DNA of 64,000 nucleotides from Lentihominibacter butyricus (GCF_025567305.1 NZ_JAOQJP010000004.1:110134-174133); one strand, 5' to 3'; positions 18,661-26,878 are shown, numbered from the stretch's first letter. Numbers and translations are program-made. Notes: generated by a model not told the origin, from the sequence alone.

Positions 18661-19245
18661 TCACTCTTTAGGGCCTATACGGCCTTCATTGTAGTGTTTC
18701 CTGCATAGAGAAACATACATATCGTTGCCGCCGACCATGATCTGCTCTCCGCTTTTCACGAATTTGCCATCGATCACTCTCGCCACCATCGTGGCTTTTC
18801 TGCCGCACCAGCAGATAGTTTTGATTTCTTCGATCTTATCCGCATATATCAGCATATAATACGAGCCCTCGAACAGTTCATTTTTAAAATCATTCTTCAG
18901 ACCGTACGCGAGCACCGGTATATTGAAGCTGTCGACTATCTCCACAAGTTCTTCGACATGATGCTGCTTCAGGAACTGACACTCATCCACGACCACACAA
19001 TCGATCGTCTCTATGTCGTTTTCCCTCATGAAGATCTCCAGTATATTAGTATCTTCATTGACTATAGTAGCTTCACGGCTGAGCCCGACTCTCGAAGTTA
19101 TCTTCCCTTTTCCATACCGGTCATCTATGCCCGGCACCAGAGCAAGCACCTTTTTTCCGCGTTCCTCGTAATTATATGCCACTTTTATAACTTCTATGGA
19201 CTTTCCGGCATTCATCGTGCTGTATCTGTAATATAACTGTGCCAT
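18661..19245 (-). CDS. tdk: Thymidine kinase, enterobacterial-like type
   Basis: Phosphorylates thymidine in pyrimidine salvage. The 194-residue protein shows the P-loop MNAGKS, DECQFL (catalytic region), GLKNDF, and the zinc knuckle CWCGRKA plus VSLCRKHY. As I recall the Escherichia coli Tdk sequence, resemblance runs through the whole length, including the MAQLYY N-terminus, rather than to the shorter Bacillus type; this is from memory, not a computed alignment. It has a site GAGGAGG upstream. An 8-base-pair hairpin lies in its leader (19288-19306). Confidence 0.95.
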   Translation of the reverse strand: MAQLYYRYSTMNAGKSIEVIKVAYNYEERGKKVLALVPGIDDRYGKGKITSRVGLSREATIVNEDTNILEIFMRENDIETIDCVVVDECQFLKQHHVEELVEIVDSFNIPVLAYGLKNDFKNELFEGSYYMLIYADKIEEIKTICWCGRKATMVARVIDGKFVKSGEQIMVGGNDMYVSLCRKHYNEGRIGPKE

Positions 19246-19287
19246 TTTCCGTCTTACCTCCTCGCATTGCGTCCAGGTGAATCCGTC

Positions 19288-19306
19288 AATTTCTCTATGA
19301 GAAATT
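19288..19306. repeat. Inverted repeat in tdk leader
   Basis: AATTTCTC, TAT, GAGAAATT: a perfect 8-base-pair hairpin about 45 bases upstream of the tdk start. It has no T-tract on the minus strand, so it is more likely an operator or leader hairpin than a terminator. Confidence 0.4.
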
Positions 19307-19315
19307 TTCCTATGC

Positions 19316-19355
19316 TATAAAAAAATAATCCCTCGGACATAGTCAGCAAGAGATT
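19316..19355 (-). terminator. Terminator of the tRNA cluster
   Basis: Read on the minus strand, a 9-base-pair stem with GU pairs (AATCTCTTG / CGAGGGATT) is followed by ATTTTTTTATAG, just past tRNA-Phe. Confidence 0.75.
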
Positions 19356-19370
19356 ATCTTTATAAATAAG

Positions 19371-19446
19371 TGGTGCCCAGACTCGGAATCGAACCAAGGA
19401 CACGGGGATTTTCAGTCCCCTGCTCTACCAACTGAGCTATCTGGGC
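19371..19446 (-). tRNA. tRNA-Phe (GAA)
   Basis: A 76-base cloverleaf with encoded CCA; anticodon loop CTGAAAA within stem GGGGA/TCCCC; acceptor GCCCAGA/TCTGGGC. Last gene of the cluster in transcription order. Confidence 0.97.
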
Positions 19447-19468
19447 ATACTACTTATAAACAATATTA

Positions 19469-19545
19469 TGGTGGGCCATCAGGGACTTGAACCCCGGACC
19501 TGCCGGTTATGAGCCGGACGCTCTGACCAACTGAGCTAATGGCCC
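19469..19545 (-). tRNA. tRNA-Met elongator or tRNA-Ile2 (CAT)
   Basis: A 77-base cloverleaf with encoded CCA; anticodon loop CTCATAA; acceptor GGGCCAT/ATGGCCC. The paired G1-C72 and the absence of three GC pairs typical of initiator tRNA rule out the initiator. The CTCATAA loop leaves elongator Met and lysidine-modified Ile2 both possible. Confidence 0.9.
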
Positions 19546-19561
19546 ATCTGTTGTCAAATAA

Positions 19562-19638
19562 TGGTCGGGGTGGCAGGATTTGAACCCGCGGCCCACTGGT
19601 CCCAAACCAGTTGCGCTACCAAACTGCGCTACACCCCG
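19562..19638 (-). tRNA. tRNA-Pro (TGG)
   Basis: A 77-base cloverleaf with encoded CCA; anticodon loop TTTGGGA in stem CTGG/CCAG; acceptor CGGGGTG/CACCCCG, the C1-G72 pair usual for tRNA-Pro. Confidence 0.97.
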
Positions 19639-19653
19639 ATTATGTTTAGTTAT

Positions 19654-19729
19654 TGGCAGGGGCAGTAGGATTCGAACCCACGGCACGTGGTTTTGGAGAC
19701 CACTGCTCTACCAACTGAGCTATACCCCT
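19654..19729 (-). tRNA. tRNA-Trp (CCA)
   Basis: A 76-base cloverleaf with encoded CCA; anticodon loop CTCCAAA; acceptor AGGGGTA/TGCCCCT with discriminator G, as in other Bacillota tRNA-Trp. Confidence 0.97.
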
Positions 19730-19770
19730 GCATGACTGTGAATCAAGTCCGGCTAAAACCGCTCCACAGA

Positions 19771-19863
<93 letters not shown>

Positions 19864-19935
19864 AGGCTAAACTAAACTTCTATTCAATTATATGTGGTAT
19901 AAACCAATCGACTTCCGACAAAGTCTCCGCATATA

Positions 19936-20024
19936 TGGCGGAGAGGGTGGGATTCGAACCCACGGCCCCTTTCGGAGTCACTGGTTTTCAAGACCAGCTC
20001 CTTAAACCACTCGGACACCTCTCC
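19936..20024 (-). tRNA. tRNA-Ser (TGA)
   Basis: An 89-base type II tRNA with a long variable arm and encoded CCA; anticodon loop CTTGAAA; acceptor GGAGAGG/CCTCTCC. Confidence 0.97.
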
Positions 20025-20081
20025 TCATGCTTCTGCGACAAGTCCATGCCTGTTATTTCAGATGACCCCAAGCCTTTTCGA

Positions 20082-20157
20082 TGGTGACCCATCGGAGATT
20101 CGAACTCCGGACACCTTGATTAAAAGTCAAGTGCTCTGCCGACTGAGCTAATGGGTC
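20082..20157 (-). tRNA. tRNA-Lys (TTT)
   Basis: A 76-base cloverleaf with encoded CCA; anticodon loop CTTTTAA; acceptor GACCCAT/ATGGGTC. Confidence 0.97.
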
Positions 20158-20161
20158 ATAT

Positions 20162-20237
20162 TGGCTGGGGTAGCAGGACTCGAACCTACGCATGACGGAG
20201 TCAAAGTCCGTTGCCTTACCGACTTGGCTATACCCCA
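20162..20237 (-). tRNA. tRNA-Gln (TTG)
   Basis: A 76-base cloverleaf with encoded CCA; anticodon loop CTTTGAC; acceptor TGGGGTA/TACCCCA with the U1-A72 pair and discriminator G expected for tRNA-Gln. Only 4 bases separate it from tRNA-Lys. Confidence 0.97.
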
Positions 20238-20250
20238 TCTTTTTTTAAAA

Positions 20251-20327
20251 TGGCGAGCCCACAGGGATTCGAACCCCGGACACACGGCTTAGAAGGCCGT
20301 TGCTCTATCCAGCTGAGCTATGAGCCC
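20251..20327 (-). tRNA. tRNA-Arg (TCT)
   Basis: A 77-base cloverleaf with encoded CCA; anticodon loop CTTCTAA in stem ACGGC/GCCGT; acceptor GGGCTCA/TGGGCTC read with wobble. Confidence 0.96.
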
Positions 20328-20336
20328 TTAAAAAAT

Positions 20337-20410
<74 letters not shown>

Positions 20411-20414
20411 AAAT

Positions 20415-20489
20415 TGGAGCGGAAGACGAGATTCGAACTCGCGACCCTCGCCTTGGCAAGGCGATGCTCTACCCCTGAGCCACTTCCGC
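20415..20489 (-). tRNA. tRNA-Gly (GCC)
   Basis: A 75-base cloverleaf with encoded CCA; anticodon loop TTGCCAA; acceptor GCGGAAG/CTTCCGC. Four bases from the other tRNA-Gly gene. Confidence 0.97.
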
Positions 20490-20496
20490 TTATTAT

Positions 20497-20581
20497 TGGT
20501 CGAGGGAGGTGGATTCGAACCACCGAAAGCTCAGCTAACGGATTTACAGTCCGCCCCCTTTGGCCACTCGGGAATCCCTCG
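20497..20581 (-). tRNA. tRNA-Tyr (GTA) with C1-G72 acceptor pair
   Basis: An 85-base type II tRNA with encoded CCA; anticodon loop CTGTAAA; T stem GGTGG/CCACC. The seven-pair acceptor stem is CGAGGGA/TCCCTCG with discriminator A, so the first pair is C1-G72. Bacterial tRNA-Tyr normally has G1-C72, while C1-G72 is the archaeal and eukaryotic form. See findings. Confidence 0.95.
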
Positions 20582-20662
20582 AAAAAGTCTGCTTTGCTAT
20601 CTTATCATACTTCACGAATTTGTCAAGCACTTTTTTAACAGCATTTCCAATATTTTTTTAAT

Positions 20663-20737
20663 TGGAGCTGGTGGAGGGAATCGAACCCCCAACCTGCTGA
20701 TTACAAATCAGCTGCTCTACCGTTGAGCCACACCAGC
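20663..20737 (-). tRNA. tRNA-Thr (TGT)
   Basis: A 75-base cloverleaf with encoded CCA; anticodon loop TTTGTAA; acceptor GCTGGTG/CACCAGC. Confidence 0.97.
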
Positions 20738-20761
20738 ATATTAATATGTATGTTTTAAAAT

Positions 20762-20838
20762 TGGCGATCCGGAACGGGCTCGAACCGTCGACCTCCAGCG
20801 TGACAGGCTGGCATTCTAACCAACTGAACTACCGGACC
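20762..20838 (-). tRNA. tRNA-Asp (GTC)
   Basis: A 77-base cloverleaf with encoded CCA; anticodon loop CTGTCAC; acceptor GGTCCGG/CCGGATC with one GU pair; discriminator G. Confidence 0.97.
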
Positions 20839-20862
20839 GCATCGTCTGTACCTTTTAAAGTT

Positions 20863-20938
20863 TGGTGGGCGCTATAGGGCTCGAACCTATGACCCCCTGC
20901 TTGTAAGGCAGGTGCTCTCCCAGCTGAGCTAAGCGCCC
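20863..20938 (-). tRNA. tRNA-Val (TAC)
   Basis: A 76-base cloverleaf with encoded CCA; anticodon loop CTTACAA; acceptor GGGCGCT/AGCGCCC. First gene after the cluster promoter. Confidence 0.97.
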
Positions 20939-20972
20939 TCACTTTTTATCTGTTTGCTCGGCACATTTACTA

Positions 20973-21001
20973 ACTATACAGCATGACCTCTAATCTGTCA
21001 A
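20973..21001 (-). promoter_or_regulatory. Promoter of the 15-gene tRNA cluster
   Basis: TTGACA (complement of 20996-21001), a 17-base spacer and TATAGT (complement of 20973-20978), about 35 bases before tRNA-Val. Near-consensus sigma-A promoter, as expected for stable RNA. Confidence 0.85.
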
Positions 21002-21009
21002 CACCTTTT

Positions 21010-21657
21010 TTATATTTTTTTCAACAAAGTTTTTTCCTCGAGGATCTCAACAGCTCCAGACGTAGTATTTGTAAGCAAAGCAAGCACATTATCCTTTCTG
21101 TCGAAAGTTGTGAGAATATCCATTATGACCTTGTCCATATACTGTATTTCATCGATAATAAATGCTGTTTCAGGTGCATTTTCTTCAAAAACACCCGAAG
21201 CCATATTCTGCAGTTTTGCCAAAAAAGTATAGTCTATTTTGATTTTAAGCAAACAAATCTCGCAAACAGCGCAAACTTGTGCTGCATCTATTCCGAGTTT
21301 CGCACTGCTGGTATATGCACGCACAAGACCACCTGTCCCGAGCTTTATTCCTCCGAAATATCGAGTGACCACGACCGCAACATTTGTTATGCCTTCCTTT
21401 ACCAGCATCTGCACTATCGGCGCACCTGAAGTCCCCTGCGGTTCTCCGTCATCGCTGGCCCACTGGATCTGAAACTTGTCGCCCAGAACCATTGCCGGCA
21501 CATTATGGGTCGCATCTTTATATCTGCTCTTTACAGAGGCGATGAATTCATCTGCCTCCTCCTTTGTCTCGACCGGTTTTACATGAGCCGTAAACCTCGA
21601 TTTTTCTATGATCTGTTCCGCTTCCGCTTCTTTTTTCACGGTTTTATATAATTCCAT
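21010..21657 (-). CDS. YigZ/IMPACT family protein
   Basis: A 215-residue member of the YigZ/IMPACT family (UPF0029), linked to translation-stress control in eukaryotes but with no defined role in bacteria. The N-terminal IMPACT domain contains KSRFTAHV, DDGEPQGTSGAPI and VVVTRYFGGIKLGTGGLVRA, and a smaller C-terminal domain follows. It is 41 bases downstream of hflX, and the tRNA promoter begins just beyond its stop. Confidence 0.9.
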   Translation of the reverse strand: MELYKTVKKEAEAEQIIEKSRFTAHVKPVETKEEADEFIASVKSRYKDATHNVPAMVLGDKFQIQWASDDGEPQGTSGAPIVQMLVKEGITNVAVVVTRYFGGIKLGTGGLVRAYTSSAKLGIDAAQVCAVCEICLLKIKIDYTFLAKLQNMASGVFEENAPETAFIIDEIQYMDKVIMDILTTFDRKDNVLALLTNTTSGAVEILEEKTLLKKI

Positions 21658-21698
21658 CTGTTTTCCTCTGTCATAACTGCAAATTTATTTCGACGGCA

Positions 21699-22976
21699 TC
21701 AGGCTACTGTAAAGCTTTTGTATTTTTCATAATCTGCCACTTCAAAATTGCCTTCGAGCACGGTTCCTTCCGCTTCATACTGCATCGAGGTTATTTCTCC
21801 GTTTTCACACAGATATGACGTCACACCGCCTTTATCATACGGTATGACGAATCTCGCATGTATGCGTTTTCCAAAAAGACTGTTCTTTACAGCAGCAAGC
21901 AGCTCGTTCATATTCCGGCCGGTTCTGGCCGAAACATATACCGCGTCATTTCCACTGACATCGATCGGCATCTCATCCGCGAGATCGATCTTATTGTACG
22001 CCATGAGTTTTTCCTTGCTGCCTGCGCCTATCTGTCCCAGAACACGATCCGTGACTTCGATCTGAAAATCACGTTCTGCATATGAACTATCTACAACGTG
22101 TATCAGCAGATCTGCATATTTTACTTCCTCCAGTGTGGATTTAAAGGCCTCCACCAGTCCGTGAGGCAGCTTGCTGACAAAACCTACGGTATCTATAAGT
22201 ATGAACTCGTTTCCCTGCTCCAGCGTTATCCGTCTGTGCTGCGTGTCAAGCGTGGCGAAGAGCATGTCTTTAGATGCGACAGTCTTTTCCTCGTTGTCAG
22301 CCATTGAAAGCAGCCTGTTCATTATCGCAGACTTTCCTGAATTCGTATATCCTACGAGTGCCACGACAGGAAGCCGTGACTTCTCTCTGCCTGCTCTCTG
22401 CAGCTGGCGGCTCTTCTCCGCTTTTCTGAGTTCTTCTCTGATATCGTCTATCCTTCTGGTGATATGCCGTCTGTCAGTCTCAAGCTTCTTTTCGCCCGGG
22501 CCTCTTGTGCCGATACCTCCGCCGAGACGCGACAGCGATTTTCCGAAGCCTGTGAGACGCGGCATCCTGTACTGCAGCTGCGCAAGCTCCACCTGCAGTT
22601 TTCCTTCCTTTGATGCTGCTCTGTCTGCGAATATGTCGAGGATCAGTATCGTCCTGTCGATGACTCTTACACCGGTCGCTTCTTCGAGGTTTCTCAGCTG
22701 CACGCCGGAAAGCTCTTCGTTGAATATAACGGTATCGACATCCATCGCCTCGCACATCTCTGCCAGCTCCGCCACCTTTCCCTTACCTATCAGCGTCGCT
22801 GTATCCGGCTTTTCACGAGCCTGCACCATCATGCCGGCGACTTCGATACCGTCAGCCTCGGCCAGTCCGGCGAGCTCTTCCATCGAATACGATATATCTT
22901 TGTCAAGCTGTATCCCGACGAGAACAGCCCTGTATTCTTCTGTGATTATTTCATTTTTATCGTTAAATCTAAGCAT
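21699..22976 (-). CDS. hflX: GTPase HflX
   Basis: HflX binds the 50S subunit and splits stalled or hibernating ribosomes. The 425-residue protein has an N-terminal domain, a coiled linker, then the G domain: G1 GYTNSGKSAI, G3 DTVGFVSKLPHGL, G4 AYNKIDL. The Gly-rich loop GGGIGTRGPGEKKLE before the G domain is family-specific. It lies 23 bases after yunB and 41 bases before yigZ. Confidence 0.96.
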   Translation of the reverse strand: MLRFNDKNEIITEEYRAVLVGIQLDKDISYSMEELAGLAEADGIEVAGMMVQAREKPDTATLIGKGKVAELAEMCEAMDVDTVIFNEELSGVQLRNLEEATGVRVIDRTILILDIFADRAASKEGKLQVELAQLQYRMPRLTGFGKSLSRLGGGIGTRGPGEKKLETDRRHITRRIDDIREELRKAEKSRQLQRAGREKSRLPVVALVGYTNSGKSAIMNRLLSMADNEEKTVASKDMLFATLDTQHRRITLEQGNEFILIDTVGFVSKLPHGLVEAFKSTLEEVKYADLLIHVVDSSYAERDFQIEVTDRVLGQIGAGSKEKLMAYNKIDLADEMPIDVSGNDAVYVSARTGRNMNELLAAVKNSLFGKRIHARFVIPYDKGGVTSYLCENGEITSMQYEAEGTVLEGNFEVADYEKYKSFTVA

Positions 22977-22999
22977 GTTCTTATATTACCACATTTTTA

Positions 23000-23707
23000 T
23001 CATTCTGTTACATCTAAAATATCATCTTTAGGCACCTGCACGAAGCTGTCCGGTACATCTCCGAGTATCACGGTTTCTGCAAGCAGTATCTTGCTCGACG
23101 TATCGAAAGTCCTGGATGAAAAAGGCGCCATGACCTTTACACGGCATTTGAGGACTATGTATATCTTGTATTTAGTCTGATTTATGGCCTTAGAGTCAAA
23201 CTCTGTCCTGAAATCCGTGGAAATCACGCTTACGGGCTTTATGACCACATCTGCACACGGTCCTGTCTGCGAAAGCATCTTGCTGCCCATCAATGCGCCC
23301 AGCGGTACCTGCAGAGGTTCTTCATCCATCGTCCTGAATGCCTCTTGCAGATTCAGCGCAAGCTGTGTGAGCAGTATGTTGATGGCTATAGAATTTGCCT
23401 GTACAAGCTCTGTTTTTCCGTTTTCATCCTTTTTAAGCAGAAAAAGGTCTTCTTCTACAGTCTGCTCCTGAAAAAGCTCTGAAAGCGCTCTGTTTATAGT
23501 TCTTGTCACGAGAACTTCCGCCCTCATTCTGGATATATCCTCAAGATTCGGATCTATGACCGCCTGCAGATATACGAATATCGCAGAAAAGAGCACGACT
23601 GCCGTAACGAGCGGCACCAGCACAAGCCTTCGCACTTTTCTCTTTCCGCCGCAGCTTCCGCGCTTTCCCAGTCTTCTTTTTCTTTTTCCGCATGACTTAC
23701 CCGACAT
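23000..23707 (-). CDS. yunB: Sporulation protein YunB
   Basis: YunB is a conserved protein required for efficient spore formation in Bacillus, made in the mother cell; its biochemical role is unknown. The 235-residue protein has a very basic Lys/Arg/Gly-rich N-terminus, one transmembrane helix (about residues 28-48), then VPLGALMGSKMLSQTGP and NQTKYKIYI, which match the family's conserved core. The longest frame starts at a TTG (23725); the ATG at 23707 with GAGGAG upstream is preferred. It is the strongest sign that the organism sporulates. Upstream is the codY terminator. Confidence 0.85.
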   Translation of the reverse strand: MSGKSCGKRKRRLGKRGSCGGKRKVRRLVLVPLVTAVVLFSAIFVYLQAVIDPNLEDISRMRAEVLVTRTINRALSELFQEQTVEEDLFLLKKDENGKTELVQANSIAINILLTQLALNLQEAFRTMDEEPLQVPLGALMGSKMLSQTGPCADVVIKPVSVISTDFRTEFDSKAINQTKYKIYIVLKCRVKVMAPFSSRTFDTSSKILLAETVILGDVPDSFVQVPKDDILDVTE

Positions 23708-23729
23708 ATCTCCACAGCTCCTCAAAAAC

Positions 23730-23766
23730 GAAAAACTCCTGCTTTACATATTATGCAAAGCAGGAG
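23730..23766 (-). terminator. Terminator downstream of codY
   Basis: On the minus strand, stem CTCCTGCTTT / AAAGCAGGAG (10 perfect pairs, 11-base loop) followed by TTTTTCGTTTTTG. It separates codY from yunB. Confidence 0.85.
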
Positions 23767-23812
23767 ACTTCTGTCATTATTTCAGATCGCATTCAGAATA
23801 TAAGCATCTGTC

Positions 23813-24580
23813 TTATATAGCCATCTTGTTGAGTTCTTCCTTGAATTTGGAATTAGTGATCTTGATCCTCGTTCCTTTCATACCGAGCGATCTGGATTCT
23901 ACGACGCCTGCACTCTCAAGCTTCCTGAGCGCATTGACGATAACAGACCTGGTGATCCCTGATCTGTCCGCGATCTTGCTGGCAACGAGAAGTCCTTCAT
24001 CTCCATCAAGCTCGGCAAATATCTGCTGTACAGCTTCTATTTCCGAATACGAAAGAGTGCCTATCGCCATCTGCACCATTGCGATCTCTCTCTCTTCTTC
24101 TTCTCTTTCGAGAGACTTTCTTCTCTGTATCTCCATTCCGACTATCGTTGCTCCATATTCACCGAGAACGAGATCTTCCTCTGTGAACTCAGGAGTGTAT
24201 CTCGTAAGTATCAGTGTTCCCCATCTCTTTCCTCCGCCTAATATCGGAATTATAGTATGGAGCTTGTCCGATGTGTCATAATCGTACTTGAATATCTTGA
24301 GCGCCTCTTCGCCTGAAACATTCGCAACAGTTTCTCTGACACGCATCAGTTCTTCATTATATTCCTCCGGGAATACCTGCGAACCCGTCTCCGCATCTGA
24401 AATAGCCATGCTGTCTGACTTTATTTTATATCCTACACCGATCACTTTTCCGGTCCTGTTCGCGATATAAACGTTCGCATCCATAAGTTCGCTCATAAGC
24501 TCACACATCTCATCAAACGAGAATGCCCCTGTCGGGCTCTCCTGAAGCATCCAGTTCAGCTTTCTTACCTTTGATAACAT
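23813..24580 (-). CDS. codY: GTP-sensing transcriptional regulator CodY
   Basis: CodY represses nutrient-scavenging genes when GTP and branched-chain amino acids are plentiful. The 255-residue protein has an N-terminal GAF domain (ligand pocket) and a C-terminal winged helix with the nearly invariant segments LLVASKIADRSGITRSV and NALRKLESAGVVESRSLG. An ATG two codons upstream abuts the Shine-Dalgarno GGAG with no spacing, so the ATG at 24580 with a 6-base gap is chosen. It follows hslU after 272 bases that contain its own promoter. Confidence 0.97.
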   Translation of the reverse strand: MLSKVRKLNWMLQESPTGAFSFDEMCELMSELMDANVYIANRTGKVIGVGYKIKSDSMAISDAETGSQVFPEEYNEELMRVRETVANVSGEEALKIFKYDYDTSDKLHTIIPILGGGKRWGTLILTRYTPEFTEEDLVLGEYGATIVGMEIQRRKSLEREEEEREIAMVQMAIGTLSYSEIEAVQQIFAELDGDEGLLVASKIADRSGITRSVIVNALRKLESAGVVESRSLGMKGTRIKITNSKFKEELNKMAI

Positions 24581-24654
24581 ATTCATCTCCTACCTCATCT
24601 GATTTAAACTGTTATATTTTATTTATCATATTTGAATTTTTACATATTATCTAT

Positions 24655-24683
24655 ATTATATACATTTATATTCAACAAAGCAA
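24655..24683 (-). promoter_or_regulatory. codY promoter
   Basis: TTGCTT, a 17-base spacer and TATAAT, in an AT-rich region about 75 bases before the codY start. Confidence 0.7.
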
Positions 24684-24790
24684 CGATATTTTTTGATTTT
24701 TCCAAAAAGTATCATTTTTCACACAATTGACACAAAAGTGCTGTTTTCATCGTATTTAGCCTGTTTAATTTGTTCTTTTGCAAACAATCG

Positions 24791-24840
24791 ACAGAACTCC
24801 ACCAACATCTGTTGTTTACAGATACCAATGGAGTTCCTGT
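24791..24840. repeat. Imperfect inverted repeat downstream of hslU
   Basis: Left arm begins ACAGAACTCCA and right arm ends TGGAGTTCCTGT, with inner ATCTG/CAGAT pairing. There is no clear T-tract on the minus strand, so it is either a weak terminator of hslVU or a regulatory element. Confidence 0.5.
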
Positions 24841-24852
24841 CAGGCCGCCTGA

Positions 24853-26280
24853 TCACAATATATACTTGTCTATATCTTCCGGATGTATTTTCTCAGCAAA
24901 TTTTTCTTTCACATACTGCTGATCGATCGTAATTTTCTCATCATCCATATCCGGGATGTTAAAGGAAATGTCCTCCAGAAGCTTTTCCAGTATCGTATGC
25001 AGTCTTCTTGCACCTATATTTTCGGTCTGTTCGTTCATCAGAAACGCCATAGTGGCTATCTCGTCAATAGCTTCATCTGTAAACTCGATCTCTATGCCTT
25101 CAGTTTCAAGCAGCGCCTTGTGCTGCTTCAGCAGAGCATTCTCCGGCACCGTAAGGATCTTTACGAATGTATCCTTGTCGAGTTTTTCCAGCTCCACTCT
25201 TATCGGGAAACGCCCCTGAAGCTCCGGTATGAGATCGGTCGGCTTCGCCGTGTGGAACGCACCCGCGCCTATGAAGAGTATATGATCAGTCTTCACCGGA
25301 CCATGCTTTGTATTTATCACACTGCCTTCAACGATAGGAAGGATATCTCTCTGCACACCTTCCCTTGATACATCAGCGCCGCTTCTGTAGCTCGAGCCAG
25401 ATGCGATCTTATCGATTTCATCGATGAATATTATACCGTTCTGCTCAGCATTCTGCAGTGCATCATCTGTGACCTGATCCATGTCTATCAGATTCTGCGC
25501 TTCTTCTTCGCGCAGGATCCTTCTGGCGTCTTTTACCTTTACTTTCTTATTCTTCATCCTTTTCGGCGCCATATCACCGAAAATATTTCCTATCGCTATG
25601 CTCATGCCCTCATTGCCCATATCCAGAGCGTTCGTTTTAGGGGCATCCGTCACCTGTATCTCTATATACTGTTCTTCCAGGAGTCCTTCACGAAGCTGCT
25701 GTCTGACCTGCTCTCTGGCAAGCATATCAGGTTCAGTCTTCTGTTCCTCTGCCTGCTGCTGTTCGTACTGCTCCTTCTGACTGAGATATCCGCTGTTCCC
25801 CAGGATGAAATCAAAAGGTCCTCTGTTCTGATTTCCTGATGCGTTCTTCTTGTTTCCCGGGATTATCGCTTCGATTATCTTTTCTTCCACGATCTCATCC
25901 GCAACGGAATACTTTTCTTCGAGCATCGCCTGCTTCGTTATCCTCACTGAAGCCTCGACAAGGTCTCTCACCATGGAATCCACATCACGTCCCACGTATC
26001 CGACTTCCGTGAACTTCGTCGCCTCTACCTTTACGAACGGAGCGTCCATCAGTTTCGCAAGCCTTCTTGCGATCTCTGTCTTACCACATCCTGTAGGTCC
26101 CATCATAAGTATATTTTTAGGAGTTATCTCCTCTCTCATCTCTTCTGAGAGAAGACTTCTTCTGTATCTGTTTCTCAAAGCGATCGCTACAGATTTTTTT
26201 GCTTCATCCTGTCCTATTATATATTTATCCAGTTCGCCCACTATTTCTTTAGGCGTCATCTGGTAAAGCTTGTTGGCCAT
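24853..26280 (-). CDS. hslU: HslU (ClpY) ATPase subunit of the HslVU protease
   Basis: HslU is the AAA+ unfoldase that feeds the HslV peptidase. The 475-residue protein has Walker A GPTGCGKTEIARRL, the pore loop region VGYVGRDVDS, a long inserted I domain (about residues 110-230, Gln/Glu-rich), Walker B IIFIDEIDKIA, and the C-terminal tail ending in KYIL that docks into HslV. It lies 11 bases after hslV. The hslV-hslU-codY order matches Bacillus. Confidence 0.97.
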   Translation of the reverse strand: MANKLYQMTPKEIVGELDKYIIGQDEAKKSVAIALRNRYRRSLLSEEMREEITPKNILMMGPTGCGKTEIARRLAKLMDAPFVKVEATKFTEVGYVGRDVDSMVRDLVEASVRITKQAMLEEKYSVADEIVEEKIIEAIIPGNKKNASGNQNRGPFDFILGNSGYLSQKEQYEQQQAEEQKTEPDMLAREQVRQQLREGLLEEQYIEIQVTDAPKTNALDMGNEGMSIAIGNIFGDMAPKRMKNKKVKVKDARRILREEEAQNLIDMDQVTDDALQNAEQNGIIFIDEIDKIASGSSYRSGADVSREGVQRDILPIVEGSVINTKHGPVKTDHILFIGAGAFHTAKPTDLIPELQGRFPIRVELEKLDKDTFVKILTVPENALLKQHKALLETEGIEIEFTDEAIDEIATMAFLMNEQTENIGARRLHTILEKLLEDISFNIPDMDDEKITIDQQYVKEKFAEKIHPEDIDKYIL

Positions 26281-26291
26281 CCATCTACCTC

Positions 26292-26831
26292 CTATAATTT
26301 TTCTACAGAAATATGATCATTGGTGTAAACGCAGATCGACGCCGCGATTTCCAGTGATTTTCTTACTATTTCCTCTGCTCCGAGATCTGTATTATTATAA
26401 AGGGCATTAGCCGCGGAATACGCATAGTTGCCCCCTGAGCCTATCGCAACAAAAGGCTGGTCAGGTTCGATCACTTCACCGGTTCCCGAAAGAACCAGCA
26501 TATCAGATTTATCAGCAACGATCATAAGCGCTTCAAGGTTTCTCATAGCCTTGTCCGAACGCCACAGCTGCGCCAGTGCGACCGCAGCACGTTTCAGATT
26601 GCCGCCGTGTTCATCGAGTTTGCTTTCGAATTTCTCTGTCAGCGAAAAAGCATCGGCTACAGATCCCGCAAAGCCTGTTATCACTGTATTCTTATAGATC
26701 TTCTTCACTTTTTTAGCGCCGTTTTTCATTATAGCGGTCTCTCCCATCGTGACCTGACCGTCTCCGCCGATGCAGATATCGTCCGGTCCTCTTCTGACTG
26801 CTACGATAGTTGTTGCATGAAATTGTACCAT
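26292..26831 (-). CDS. hslV: HslV (ClpQ) peptidase subunit
   Basis: HslV is the proteasome-like Ntn hydrolase partner of HslU. The 179-residue protein retains the core TTIVAVRRG, GDGQVT and SGTGEVIEPD and ends in a beta-strand-rich fold. A six-residue extension (MVQFHA) precedes the conserved Thr pair; the Thr must be exposed by processing to act as nucleophile. The comparable Bacillus protein also has a short FHA extension but carries Ser after Met, which is absent here. Confidence 0.96.
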   Translation of the reverse strand: MVQFHATTIVAVRRGPDDICIGGDGQVTMGETAIMKNGAKKVKKIYKNTVITGFAGSVADAFSLTEKFESKLDEHGGNLKRAAVALAQLWRSDKAMRNLEALMIVADKSDMLVLSGTGEVIEPDQPFVAIGSGGNYAYSAANALYNNTDLGAEEIVRKSLEIAASICVYTNDHISVEKL

Positions 26832-26878
26832 GTTCCCCTCCTTCTGTCACTGACACGAGTCAGCATATCTTTATATCT

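Noticed and set aside
22171..23031. Plus-strand 286-codon open frame
   Set aside because: Antisense to hflX; Ser-rich translation without domains.
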